Shown here: piece by piece, positions 42,476 to 51,016 of the stretch
How positions within the stretch are numbered: position 1 is the first letter of the stretch
How the letters are laid out: each line of letters starts with the position of its first letter
Source: Streptosporangium lutulentum
GTDB lineage: Bacteria > Actinomycetota > Actinomycetes > Streptosporangiales > Streptosporangiaceae
DNA length: 64,000 bases
Direction: 5' to 3'
Assembly (NCBI RefSeq): GCF_030811455.1
Contig: NZ_JAUSQU010000001.1
Span: forward strand, 6,138,001-6,202,000
Notes under the pieces: generated by a model
Told to the model about the DNA's origin: nothing
Databases searched by the model: none
What the model saw: the letters and a program-made list of their open reading frames with translations, nothing else
Made by a program: the position numbers and the translations under genes

Positions 42476-43327
42476 TCAGCCACGTAACCGCTCCACGGCG
42501 GCCCGCGCGGCGGTGCCGATCACCGCGTCGGCGCGGGGCTGGTTCTGCGCGGTGCCGTACGAGCGGGTGAAGACGGCGACGGCGTAGCGCCCGCCGTCGG
42601 GGTACTCCACCACGCCGACCTCGTTCCGGATCGTGGGCAGCGTGCCGGTCTTGCCGCTGACCGCGACGTCGTCGTAGGGGAATCCGGCGGCGAGCCGGTG
42701 CGGCCAGACCTGGAGGCCGAGCAGCCTGCGCATCGAGGCGCACGACTCCGGGGAGGCCGCCTCGTCGCGCCAGATCATGCCGAGCAGCCGGGTCATGTCA
42801 CGCGGGGTGCTCCGGTTCGTGCGTGCCGGGTCGAGCACCCGGAGCCGGGAGATCAGGACGGGGTCGGTGGACATCTCCTCCTCCCCCGCGTCCTCGACCA
42901 TGCTGGAGAACAGCTCTCGGCAGTCGTGCTCGACCCACGTGCGGTCCAGTCCGAAGGCGGCCAGCATGGTGTTGACCGCCGGCAGGCCGATCCTGTCGAG
43001 CACGGCGTCGGCGGCGGTGTTGTCGCTCACCGCGATCATCAGGTAGGTCAGGTCGCGCAGGGACAGCGTCACGTCGTCGGTCATCACCGACACTCCGGTG
43101 GACCCGGCAGTGTGGCGATCCGCCATAATCGTGACCCGTTCGGCCGGATCCAGCAGTCTCCGGTCCACCTGCCGGAAGAACTCCACCAGCAGCGCCACCT
43201 TGAACACCGAGGCGACGACCACGGACTCGTCGGCGCCGTGGGCGACCTCGGCGCCGGTGTCGAGGTCCACCACATGCAGGAACCCGGTCACCCCGGCCGT
43301 GCGGAACAGGCCCTCGATGGCGGTCAT
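42476..43327 (-). CDS. Class A beta-lactamase-like serine hydrolase, no signal peptide
   Basis: 283 residues. SVFK at 40-43 (SxxK), SDN in AVSDNTAAD, and KTG in AVSGKTGTLP are intact, giving the active-site frame of class A beta-lactamases. However, no Glu166-type ExxLN omega-loop motif is visible between FGLDRTWVEHDC and STPRDMTRLL, and there is no export signal at the chosen start. It may be a cytoplasmic amidohydrolase or esterase of the Beta-lactamase2 group rather than a resistance enzyme. The start ATG overlaps the stop of the LysR regulator (ATGA), so the two are co-translated. Confidence 0.82.
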   Translation of the reverse strand: MTAIEGLFRTAGVTGFLHVVDLDTGAEVAHGADESVVVASVFKVALLVEFFRQVDRRLLDPAERVTIMADRHTAGSTGVSVMTDDVTLSLRDLTYLMIAVSDNTAADAVLDRIGLPAVNTMLAAFGLDRTWVEHDCRELFSSMVEDAGEEEMSTDPVLISRLRVLDPARTNRSTPRDMTRLLGMIWRDEAASPESCASMRRLLGLQVWPHRLAAGFPYDDVAVSGKTGTLPTIRNEVGVVEYPDGGRYAVAVFTRSYGTAQNQPRADAVIGTAARAAVERLRG

Positions 43328-44244
43328 GCGAGGAATCCGGAGGCCGGCCTGGCCCGCACCCTCCGTGCCGGCACCGCTTCGTCGTCGGTCATCCCGGCCT
43401 TCTCCCTCAGCACTCGTACGGCCACCGTCCCGAAGGCTACGGCAGCGTCCCCGGCCTCCCCCCGCCAGGCGGTCGACACCCGCCAGGCGAGCGGGTTTCC
43501 CAGCAACGGCCGCCAGGATAATCCCGGCAGGTCGACCCTGGGCCCGAAGGCGACGGCCGTGCCGGCCAGGACCAGCCCGAGGGTCTGCGCCTCGTGCACC
43601 TCGTCCGGGACGAACCCGTGGCGGCGGCACTCGGCGAGGGTCTCCTCGTGCAGTCCCGGTTCGCGGGGGAAGAGGACAAGCTGCTGACCGGCGAGGTCGG
43701 CGAGGTGCACCGACGACAGAGCCGCGAGCGGATCGGTCTCGGCCACCACCACGCCGGGGCGCTGGACGAGCACCGGGCCGAAGCTCAGCCCGGGGGCGGT
43801 CACCGGGTGGCGTACCACGCCCATGTCCAGGGTGCCGCCGGTGAGCGCGGCGACCTGGTCCGCGCTCCACATCTCGGACGGCGCCGGCCGTACCTCGGGC
43901 ATGCGTTCCCTGAACCCGGCGATCAGCGCCGCGATCACCGAGGATCCCAGGTCGGGCGGGACTCCGACCCGCAGTACCGTGTTCTCCCCGCGCCCGGCCA
44001 GATCGCGCAGCCGGTCCACCCTCGCGACGATCTCGCGGGCCTCGGCCAGCAGCAGCCGCCCCGGTTCGGTGAGCCGGACGTGACGGCTGGAGCGGTCGAA
44101 CAGCCGCACGCCGAGCTCCTCCTCCAGCCTCCGGATGCGCTGGCTGAGTGGCGGCTGAGCCATGCCGAGCCGGATCGCCGCGTTGCCGAAGTGGAGTTCC
44201 TCGGCGACGACGGTGAAGTAGCGCAGGTGCCGCACGAGGTCCAT
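43324..44244 (-). CDS. LysR-family transcriptional regulator
   Basis: 306 residues: winged helix MDLVRHLRYFTVVAEELHFGNAAIRLGMAQPPLSQRIRRLEEELGVRLF, then the co-inducer-binding fold from about 90. It is co-translated with the beta-lactamase-like gene and divergent from a functional penicillin-binding protein gene with 105 bases between. The geometry recalls AmpR-AmpC-type control, but the effector is unknown; a wall fragment or beta-lactam cue is inference. Direct repeats GGATATCAA in the divergent spacer are candidate binding sites. Confidence 0.9.
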   Translation of the reverse strand: MDLVRHLRYFTVVAEELHFGNAAIRLGMAQPPLSQRIRRLEEELGVRLFDRSSRHVRLTEPGRLLLAEAREIVARVDRLRDLAGRGENTVLRVGVPPDLGSSVIAALIAGFRERMPEVRPAPSEMWSADQVAALTGGTLDMGVVRHPVTAPGLSFGPVLVQRPGVVVAETDPLAALSSVHLADLAGQQLVLFPREPGLHEETLAECRRHGFVPDEVHEAQTLGLVLAGTAVAFGPRVDLPGLSWRPLLGNPLAWRVSTAWRGEAGDAAVAFGTVAVRVLREKAGMTDDEAVPARRVRARPASGFLA

Positions 44245-44265
44245 GAGCAGCGACTATACCAATCC

Positions 44266-44291
44266 GGATATCAACTGTATTTGGATATCAA
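44266..44291. promoter_or_regulatory. Direct-repeat operator candidate in the LysR/PBP spacer
   Basis: GGATATCAA at 44266-44274 and 44283-44291, 17 bases from start to start, within a strongly AT-rich stretch between divergent genes. GATATC in each copy is itself palindromic. LysR proteins bind such spaced sites to regulate both directions. Confidence 0.5.
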
Positions 44292-44349
44292 TATTGGACA
44301 TATAGGTCACCCCTCTGTTCTTCTCGACCGGGAGAGACAAGGGGGACGC

Positions 44350-45882
44350 ATGAAACGCAGACGTCTGGCAGGGGTGGCGGCGCTGATACTGGTTCCGGTC
44401 GCCGCGGCCGGCGCGGGGATGTGGGTGCTGCACAGTACGGGGTCGGCCGAGGAGACGGCCCGGGACTTCCTGGCCGCCTGGGGCAGGCAGGACTACCCGG
44501 CGATGCGGGCGCTCACGGTCGAGCCGCCGGGCGACTTCGACCGCTGGTACACGCGGTTCCGGACCGACCTGAAGGTGTCGGGGGCCGACTTCGAGGTCAC
44601 GGGGAGCACGGATTCCAAGGTCGCCTTCCACGCGACGCTGAAGGGGCCGGTGAACTGGTCCTACGACGGCTCGCTGACCCTGGTCGAGCACGACCGGGCC
44701 TGGCGGGTGAAGTGGAGCCCCGCGGCCGTTTACCCCCGGCTCAAGCCGGGGCTGAGGATCAAAACCGTGCTGGTCAAGGCCGAGCAGGCGCCGATCCTGG
44801 CCGCCGACGGGACCCGGATCGACACCCCGGACGCGCCGGGTTCGGTGCAGCAGCTGGTCGAAGGGCTCAAGGAGCGGTACGGCTCCCGCCTCACCGGTAC
44901 CTCCTCGGCCCGGGTGGACCTTCTCCAGGGGACTGAGCGGGTCGCCACGCTCGCCACCGCCGGCGCGAAGGCGGGCGAGGAACTGCGGACCACCGTCGAC
45001 CTGCGAGTCCACCGTGCCGCGGCGAAGGCCCTGGACGCGGTGGACAAGCCCGCCTCCCTGGTCGCGCTCCGGCCCTCGACCGGCGAGATCCTGGCCGTGG
45101 TCAACAAACCCGGTGGGTTCAACCGGGCGCTGCTGGGCCAGTATCCGCCGGGTTCCACCTTCAAGGTGGTCACGGCGTCGGCCCTGATCGCCGACGGCAT
45201 GACCGCCGACGAGAGCGTGCCCTGCCCGGCCGAGCGGAACATCGGCGGCTTCGCCTTCCACAACGCCGGGTTCGAGGACTACGGCACGATCCCGCTGCGC
45301 GAGGCGTTCGCGCACTCGTGCAACACCACGTTCGGGCAGCTGAGCGTGGACCGGCTCGGCGGTGAGCGATTGGCCTCCGTGGCCGCCGGCTTCGGGTTCG
45401 AGGGACCGGTGGACCCCGGCGTGCCCGCCGTACGGGCGCGGTTCCCCGTCCCGCGGGACGACACCGACCTCGCGTCGGCCTCGATCGGGCAGGGGCGTGT
45501 CCTGACGAGCCCGTTGAACATGGCCACCGTCGCCGCGGCGATCGCCGACGGCTCCTGGCGCCCGCCCCGGCTCGTGGACGCGGCCCTGCTGCCTGCGGCC
45601 AGGCCGAGGAAGCTGGAACCCGCGGTGGTGCGGGCGTTGCGCACGCTGATGCCCGCGGTGGTGGTGGAGGGCACCGCGAGCGAGGTCTCCTTCCCCTCCG
45701 GTACGGCGGGCAAGACCGGAACCGCCGAGTTCGGCTCGGGCAGGCAGCCTCCCTCGCACTCCTGGTTCATCGGCTACCGGGGTGACCTGGCGTTCTCGGT
45801 GATCGTGGAAGGCGGAGGCGCCGGCGCCGCGGTGGCCGCGCCCGTCGCCGGCCGCTTCCTCACCGCCCTCGCCGGCCCCTGA
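44350..45882 (+). CDS. Penicillin-binding protein transpeptidase (MecA_N-type, catalytically intact)
   Basis: 510 residues. N-terminal membrane anchor (about 5-27), an NTF2-like MecA_N domain (about 32-140), a short dimerisation part and a transpeptidase domain with STFK (269-272), SCN (323-325) and KTG (455-457). It cross-links peptidoglycan at the cell surface. It is 117 residues shorter than the degenerate homologue at 19.4 kb, mainly through loss of most of the dimerisation segment. The start has AAGGGGG before ATG. Location next to LysR and a beta-lactamase-like gene suggests regulated expression under wall stress. Confidence 0.9.
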   Translation: MKRRRLAGVAALILVPVAAAGAGMWVLHSTGSAEETARDFLAAWGRQDYPAMRALTVEPPGDFDRWYTRFRTDLKVSGADFEVTGSTDSKVAFHATLKGPVNWSYDGSLTLVEHDRAWRVKWSPAAVYPRLKPGLRIKTVLVKAEQAPILAADGTRIDTPDAPGSVQQLVEGLKERYGSRLTGTSSARVDLLQGTERVATLATAGAKAGEELRTTVDLRVHRAAAKALDAVDKPASLVALRPSTGEILAVVNKPGGFNRALLGQYPPGSTFKVVTASALIADGMTADESVPCPAERNIGGFAFHNAGFEDYGTIPLREAFAHSCNTTFGQLSVDRLGGERLASVAAGFGFEGPVDPGVPAVRARFPVPRDDTDLASASIGQGRVLTSPLNMATVAAAIADGSWRPPRLVDAALLPAARPRKLEPAVVRALRTLMPAVVVEGTASEVSFPSGTAGKTGTAEFGSGRQPPSHSWFIGYRGDLAFSVIVEGGGAGAAVAAPVAGRFLTALAGP

Positions 45883-45941
45883 CCACGGCGGGCGTCCCCG
45901 TGCGTCCGGCGTCGAGGAGATCCTCCGCACGAGGGCGGACG

Positions 45942-46544
45942 TCAGTCCGACCCGCGCGGGAACTCCGAGCACCGGAAGGACTCGATCCGGCTCTCGCCCG
46001 CCCATCGGATGGTGACCGTGACCGCGTCGGGGTCGATGTTCGTCCGCGCGGCCAGAGCGCTCGCGGCCGTACAGGTGAGCTGGCCCATCCACAGTGCCGG
46101 ACGGGGCGAGACCGATGGCGGCACCGTACGGGGCGAGACCGAGGTCTGCGCCGGTGCGGGTGCGGGCGCCGAGACCTCCGACGGCCTGGGCGACGGCCTG
46201 GGCGCGGGCAGCGAGATGCGGACCTTCGCCTGGCCCGAGGTGACCTTGATCGGCGTCTCCACGTGGGGCCGAAGCTCACTGCGGAGCCCTCGTGCCCGTT
46301 CGGCGGCACTGGGCCCGTTCATCAGCAGGGTGAGCGTCTCCTCCAGCGGGGGCCACGGAACGGGACGGATCGCGGCCTGCAACCGCGCGCCCGACACAAA
46401 ATAGAGCCGGGTGCTGGGACGGAACCCGGCGGCGGGATCGCCTCCGTCCCTGACGCCCGTCGGGGTGATGCCGCAACCGGCCGCCAGCGACGTGAGCGCC
46501 AGCGCGAACACCACCAGCGCCCGGCCCGCGCGAGCGATCGTCAT
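45942..46544 (-). CDS. Lipoprotein with GerMN-like domain, linked to a two-component system
   Basis: 200 residues. The lipobox SLAAG-C (about residue 24) is followed by a GerMN-like domain (TRLYFVSGARLQAAIRPVPWPPLEETLTLLMNGPSAAERARGL), a Pro/Ser-rich linker and a last part with two cysteines (LTCTAASAL, FRCSEF). Its ATG overlaps the histidine-kinase stop by four bases (ATGA), so it is the third gene of a regulator-kinase-lipoprotein operon, like MtrA-MtrB-LpqB or CseB/CseC/CseA sets in other actinobacteria. It probably modulates sensing at the outer membrane face. The GerMN call is moderate. Confidence 0.78.
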   Translation of the reverse strand: MTIARAGRALVVFALALTSLAAGCGITPTGVRDGGDPAAGFRPSTRLYFVSGARLQAAIRPVPWPPLEETLTLLMNGPSAAERARGLRSELRPHVETPIKVTSGQAKVRISLPAPRPSPRPSEVSAPAPAPAQTSVSPRTVPPSVSPRPALWMGQLTCTAASALAARTNIDPDAVTVTIRWAGESRIESFRCSEFPRGSD

Positions 46545-48106
46545 CCGGCCTCCCCGTCCCCGTGCGGTCCGCCGGATTCCGGGTCCCGGGACGGCCCACC
46601 GGCCTCCACCTCCCGGGACGCTCCCCCGGCCCGTGCGCGGCGAGGCAGGAAGAGCGTGAACACCGCTCCCGCGCCCTCCCGGTTGGCCACCTCGATCGAG
46701 CCGCCGTGCAGGCGCGCGTTCTCGCGGGCGATGGCCAGGCCGAGACCGCTCCCCTCCGACCGCACCCGTGCCGCGTCGGCCTTGGAGAACCGGTCGAAGA
46801 CGTACGGAAGGATCCGCGGATCCACCCCCTCGCCCTCGTCCTGGACCTCGATGACCACGACCTCCGCCTCCGCCCGCAGCCGTACGGTGACCGGGGGCGC
46901 GCCGTGGTCGAGCGCGTTGCCCACGAGATTGGCCATGATCACGTCGAAGCGGCGGGGGTCCAGCAGGATTCGGATGCCCGGGGGGAGGTCCAGGCCGGCA
47001 CGGCCGGTCCAGCCCCGGGTGCGCAGGCAGGCGCGGATCGCGTCCGCCGCGTCGACCTCGTTCAGCATGAGCGTCGCCGCTCCGGCGTCGAACCGTGAGA
47101 TCTCCATGAGGTCCTCGACGAGCCTCACCAGCCGGCCCACTTCGAGGTTCATCAGGCGGGCGGCCTTTCCCAGGTCGCTTTCGAGGCGACCGGCCTCCTC
47201 CTCGAACATGTCGGCCATCACCAGGATGGACGCCAGCGGAGTGCGCAGTTCGTGGGACACGTCGGCGACGAAGCGGCGGGCCTTGACCTCCATGTCGCGC
47301 AACTCGGACACGTTGCTCTCCAGGGCCGCGGCCGTGGCGTTGAAGGTCTTCACCAGCCTGGCCAGCTCGTCGCCGCCGCTCACCTTCAGGCGCGTGTCCA
47401 GCTCACCCGTGCCGAGCCTGCGTGCGGCCCGGTCGAGATCGCGCACCGGGCGCAGCACGCCCCCCGCCGCCACGAGGGCGAGGACCACGGCCAGCGCCAC
47501 GACGGGGATCGCCCCGTTCTGGGCCGCCGTCACCAGCGCGGCCTCGTCTCCCTCCTCCTTGCTGAGGGAGGCCACCAGATAGACCTCCACCCCGGACGGA
47601 GCCGCCTGCTCGCCCAGCATCACCGGCGTGCCGACCACGAGGTACGGGGTGCCGGACCTGATGACGCGCTGGTAGAACAGGCGGTTCCGCTCGACGACCG
47701 TACGGCGCAGCGCGGGGGTGATCGGGCCGAGGTCGTCCCCCGAGGCGACCAGCCCCGAGTCGCGGTAGGCGGCGGCGCCGGTCGCCTCCAGGAACGAGGG
47801 CGCGACGCCGTTGGCGAGCTGTTGCAGGGCCGCGCGGTCCGGAGGATGCTGCATGTTCTCGGTGAGGGTGGCGACGCGCAGCCGGAACTCGTTGACGACC
47901 GACCCCTCCGTACGCGTCAGCATGAGGTCGCGCGCCTGGCGATAGATCAGCCCGGCGGCGGTCAGGGCGCTGAGCCCGGCCAGGAGCACGCAGACGATCA
48001 CCAGCCGGGCCCTCAGCCCGCGCACCCAGATCGGAAGTCGCGGCCTCCATCTTCCGGGCCGCCCCCCGCCGTCGGCGTCGGGGACCGTCCGATCACCGCG
48101 CGTCAT
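46541..48106 (-). CDS. Sensor histidine kinase
   Basis: 521 residues. Two membrane spans (about 34-56 and about 200-222) enclose an extracytoplasmic sensor of about 140 residues. A HAMP domain follows (GGVLRPVRDLDRAARRLGTGELDTRL). The H-box is ADVSHELRTPLASILVMADMF, the N-box ANLVGNALDHGAPP, the G boxes DEGEGVDP and GSGLGLAIAREN. The C-terminal Gly/Glu/Ser-rich tail is unusual and ends near the lipoprotein start. The start ATG has GCGAGG upstream and lies 22 bases after the regulator stop. Resembles the MtrB type of envelope sensors. Confidence 0.92.
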   Translation of the reverse strand: MTRGDRTVPDADGGGRPGRWRPRLPIWVRGLRARLVIVCVLLAGLSALTAAGLIYRQARDLMLTRTEGSVVNEFRLRVATLTENMQHPPDRAALQQLANGVAPSFLEATGAAAYRDSGLVASGDDLGPITPALRRTVVERNRLFYQRVIRSGTPYLVVGTPVMLGEQAAPSGVEVYLVASLSKEEGDEAALVTAAQNGAIPVVALAVVLALVAAGGVLRPVRDLDRAARRLGTGELDTRLKVSGGDELARLVKTFNATAAALESNVSELRDMEVKARRFVADVSHELRTPLASILVMADMFEEEAGRLESDLGKAARLMNLEVGRLVRLVEDLMEISRFDAGAATLMLNEVDAADAIRACLRTRGWTGRAGLDLPPGIRILLDPRRFDVIMANLVGNALDHGAPPVTVRLRAEAEVVVIEVQDEGEGVDPRILPYVFDRFSKADAARVRSEGSGLGLAIARENARLHGGSIEVANREGAGAVFTLFLPRRARAGGASREVEAGGPSRDPESGGPHGDGEAG

Positions 48107-48128
48107 GTCGCCTCGCACCGCGAACGGT

Positions 48129-48821
48129 TCACAGGGGCCCGAACCGGTACCCGAACCCGCGCACGGTCTGGATGTACCGAGGTTTGGACGGGACGTCTTC
48201 GATCTTCGTCCGCAACCGCTGCACGCACGCGTCCACCAGCCGGGAGTCACCCAGGAAGTCGAGCTCCCAGACCGACTCCAGGAGCTGCTGGCGGCTGAAC
48301 ACCTGGCGGTGGGCCGCCGACAGCTCCAGCAGCAGCCGCAGCTCCATCGGCGGCAGCGTGATCGGGACCCCGGCCTTGGACACGGTGAGCGCGCCGCGGT
48401 CGATCGTCAGGTCGCCGTGGACCTCCGGCCCGCTCTCGGCCTCGGCCTCGGCCGCCGGTCCCCCGCGCCGCAGCACCGCGCGGATCCGCGCCTCCAGCAC
48501 GCGTGGCCGGACCGGCTTGATCACGTAGTCGTCGGCCCCCGCCTCAAGACCGCTGACGACGTCGAGGTCGTCGCCGCGGGCGGTGAGCATGACGATGGGC
48601 GTGGGGCCCCCGGCCCGGATCCGGCGGCACACCTCGAATCCATCGATTCCGGGAAGCATCAGGTCGAGCACCACGATGTCCGCGGGGGCGGCGAGCAGTC
48701 GCCTCAGCCCGTCCTCACCGGTCCGCGCGACGTCGACCTCGTGCCCGTGCCTGCTGAGCGACAGGCGCAACCCCTCCCGTACGGACGGATCATCCTCGAT
48801 CAGCATCACTCTGGCCACCAT
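48129..48821 (-). CDS. OmpR-family response regulator
   Basis: 230 residues: receiver domain with Asp53 as phosphoacceptor (IVVLDLMLPGIDG), acidic pair EDD at 9-11, Lys in DYVIKPV, then a winged-helix output domain (RQVFSRQQLLESVWELDFLGDSRLVDACVQRLRTKI). The partner kinase follows after 22 bases. Starting at ATG 48821 gives the normal N-terminus (MVARVMLIEDDPSV); the frame extends upstream without family support. Confidence 0.94.
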   Translation of the reverse strand: MVARVMLIEDDPSVREGLRLSLSRHGHEVDVARTGEDGLRRLLAAPADIVVLDLMLPGIDGFEVCRRIRAGGPTPIVMLTARGDDLDVVSGLEAGADDYVIKPVRPRVLEARIRAVLRRGGPAAEAEAESGPEVHGDLTIDRGALTVSKAGVPITLPPMELRLLLELSAAHRQVFSRQQLLESVWELDFLGDSRLVDACVQRLRTKIEDVPSKPRYIQTVRGFGYRFGPL

Positions 48822-49004
48822 TCGAGTATCCGCTGCGGCCACACCATTTCCTGACGAGCGGGACATTCATTACATGCTCATGACATTCCGGTCATGGCCG
48901 GCGGACATTCCCCTGTCAGCGTCGGGGTCGTTCCCGACCGATGACTTCTGTGTCCGGCGCGCATCGCCGAACCGTTCCCGCGATGCCGTCACTGAGGAGA
49001 ATGT

Positions 49005-49343
49005 ATGCGGTTCATCCGTACCGCCCTGACCGCGACGGCGCTCGGCTTCGCCGTGCTCGCCATGGCCGGACCGGCCATGGCGGACGACACGAAGCCCGCC
49101 CCCGCGCAGGCCGTGAGCAAGCCCAGTCCGGTCCCCTCCCCCGCCGGGTCCAGCCGCCCCGCACCGGCGCCGGCTCCCACGGAGGCCGCCCCGGTACCGG
49201 CCGTGGACGTGCCCAGGGGCGCGCCGGAGACCGGCGGCGGTCCCGGCGACAGTGTTCTGGTGCCGCTGGGCGGCGTCCTTCTCGGCGCGGGGGCCGGGAT
49301 GGGCGTTCTGGTGATGCGCCGCCGCGCGGGCGCCCGGGCCTGA
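49005..49343 (+). CDS. Small secreted cell-wall-anchored protein with sortase signal
   Basis: 112 residues. Signal peptide about 1-26 (ALTATALGFAVLAMAGPAMA), a low-complexity Pro/Ala/Ser region (about 30-75), then the sorting signal APETGG, a hydrophobic stretch (VLVPLGGVLLGAGAGMGVLVM) and a charged tail RRRAGARA. This is the layout of sortase substrates, with PETG in place of the Gram-positive LPxTG. It stands one base upstream of a class F sortase gene, which is probably its transpeptidase. The ribosome site is GAGGAG 7 bases upstream. The spacer-like body suggests a stalk rather than an enzyme. Confidence 0.82.
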   Translation: MRFIRTALTATALGFAVLAMAGPAMADDTKPAPAQAVSKPSPVPSPAGSSRPAPAPAPTEAAPVPAVDVPRGAPETGGGPGDSVLVPLGGVLLGAGAGMGVLVMRRRAGARA

Positions 49344-49344
49344 C

Positions 49345-50082
49345 ATGCCCGGAGTACGACTCGGCAGCCGTCACGCCCTGGGCGTGGCGGCCGCCGCCGC
49401 TCTGACCGGCGCGGTGTTCGTGGGCTGCGGGCTCCTGCCTCGGGAGGGCCCGCCGGCCCCGCCGCCCGCGACCGCGCAGGGTGTGGCGGGGGCCGCCCGG
49501 ACGGACCCTCCCCCGGCGACCCGTTCCGGTCCGGCTCGTTCCGGCGCCGACGACGGCGCCCGCTCCCGTTCCTCTTCCACCCGTTCCGGTTCGGCCGGTC
49601 CCGTTCTCGCGCGGTCGGAGCCGCGCCACCTGGACATATCGAAGATCGGCGTCCATGTTCCCCTCGGCCGGCTCGGTCTCAACGCCGACGGCACCGTTCA
49701 GGTCCCGCCGGTCGAGCGGCCCGAGGAGGCGGGCTGGTACTCGCGCGGGGTGACCCCCGGAGAGCGCGGGGCAGCGGTGATCCTCGGGCACGTCGACGGC
49801 GGGGGACGCAGAGGCGTCTTCTACGATCTCGGGCGCATGCGCGACGGGGACGTCATCTCCGTCGGCCGGGCGGACGGCTCGGCCGCCGTGTTCGTGGTCG
49901 AGTCGGTCGAGTCGGTGGCCAAGAGCGACTTCCCCTCCCAGCGCGTGTACGGCCCGCTCGACCACGCCGGCCTGCGCCTGGTGACCTGCGGCGGCACGTT
50001 CGACGAGCGGACCGGCCACTACACGGACAACGTCATCGTCTACGCCCGCCTTGTCCGGGAGGCTCCGCCCGGGAACCCGTGA
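49345..50082 (+). CDS. Class F sortase
   Basis: 245 residues. An N-terminal hydrophobic segment with a lipobox-like VFVG-C (about 28) is followed by a Pro/Arg/Ser linker (about 33-90) and the sortase domain. Active-site residues are His in AVILGHVDGG, Cys in LRLVTCGGTFD and Arg in NVIVYARLV. It attaches or processes secreted proteins at the cell surface. Neighbouring substrate upstream, one base apart. Class F enzymes are common in actinobacteria; no class A or E sortase was seen in this window. Confidence 0.9.
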   Translation: MPGVRLGSRHALGVAAAAALTGAVFVGCGLLPREGPPAPPPATAQGVAGAARTDPPPATRSGPARSGADDGARSRSSSTRSGSAGPVLARSEPRHLDISKIGVHVPLGRLGLNADGTVQVPPVERPEEAGWYSRGVTPGERGAAVILGHVDGGGRRGVFYDLGRMRDGDVISVGRADGSAAVFVVESVESVAKSDFPSQRVYGPLDHAGLRLVTCGGTFDERTGHYTDNVIVYARLVREAPPGNP

Positions 50083-50178
50083 TCCCGCCCTCCGCCCCGC
50101 GACCTGCCCATCACCCCGGCACGCCGCTCCGGCCGCCTCTGACGCCTCCGCCCCGACGCGGCCGGAGCCGAACGACAA

Positions 50179-50208
50179 CGGAGCGACGCCCTTCCGGGCG
50201 TCGCTCCG
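50179..50208 (+). terminator. Hairpin after the sortase operon
   Basis: Perfect 13-bp stem CGGAGCGACGCCC/GGGCGTCGCTCCG with TTCC loop, about 97 bases after the stop. Confidence 0.78.
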
Positions 50209-50342
50209 AATGTCCGAGGACGGTCTCCACCGCCGAGGCCCTCCGGAATATCCGTCGGGCCTCTTCGCTCGTACAGACTTCTCATATATCTCAAAGGCCT
50301 ATCGCGAAACGGTGATCAAGCCGACCGCATGGGTCACAACGG

Positions 50343-50570
50343 TCATCTGACGTTGTCCCGGCTGATGAGACCCGCGCCGCCTCGGCTACGGCGATGGTTG
50401 CTTCCCGGGCCGTCACCGGCGACGATCACCGATTGCGCGGCGGCCACGGCGACGTGCGGGACGTTCCCCGCCTGCACGGCCGCCTCTGCGGTAACACTCG
50501 GAACCACGATGAGAGCGGCGGCCAGCGCCCCTGCTCCTGTCCATGTCCATATCCGTGCGATGAAACGCAT
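50343..50570 (-). CDS. Small secreted protein, unknown function
   Basis: 75 residues. Start ATG with GGGAGAGAG upstream. Signal peptide: charged MRFIARIW, hydrophobic TGAGALAAALIVVPSV, likely cleavage after TAEAA or A-V-Q-A. The mature peptide of about 45 residues is Val/Ala/Gly-rich with an Arg/Gly/Ser tail (GPGSNHRRSRGGAGLISRD). It has no cysteines. A longer frame upstream to 50831 lacks support. It is isolated, with no co-directional neighbour. Confidence 0.6.
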   Translation of the reverse strand: MRFIARIWTWTGAGALAAALIVVPSVTAEAAVQAGNVPHVAVAAAQSVIVAGDGPGSNHRRSRGGAGLISRDNVR

Positions 50571-51016
50571 GATGCTCTCTCCCTGTAGGACGCACACCCG
50601 GCTCCCGGCACCGTGGCGTCGTCGCGCGACGTCACGGACGAGGTCGGAGTGTTTGTCGAGGATCAAGTGGTCGAGCCCGACGGTCAACCGTGCCGCCGAT
50701 GTCTTCTGCTCGGATCGGAGCCGGGCACGGGTTCCGCGGTCGCCGACTCGAAGGCGTACTCGCTCTCCTGCGACGTGGCCGCTCGTGGGCCTACCGGCGG
50801 ATGGCTCGACTACGTCAAGCATCGCGTCCAAGGGACCCCGATGTCACCACCGCTAGCGCGAATCCGTGCCCCTGGCAGGCTGGAGGCCCGGCATACCTGC
50901 TAGCTGCAACGCCCGTTCCGGCCCCGGCCGGTTCCGGCGCCCTGGCGGCCAGGCGCCGGCGTCCTCGGATCCGGCTGCGGCTGCGGCGCCTCGCACGGCC
51001 GCACGCCCTACATGGC
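50571..51016. other. Gap between the small secreted protein and the first HAD hydrolase
   Basis: 446 bases with only chance open frames; no ribosome site, repeat or RNA gene was identified. It must hold the promoter of the small secreted protein and any terminator for the HAD gene. Confidence 0.5.

Noticed and set aside
50613-50903. A 96-codon + strand frame in the 50.6-50.9 kb gap
   Set aside because: No ribosome site, no recognisable domain, and composition like random GC-rich frames.
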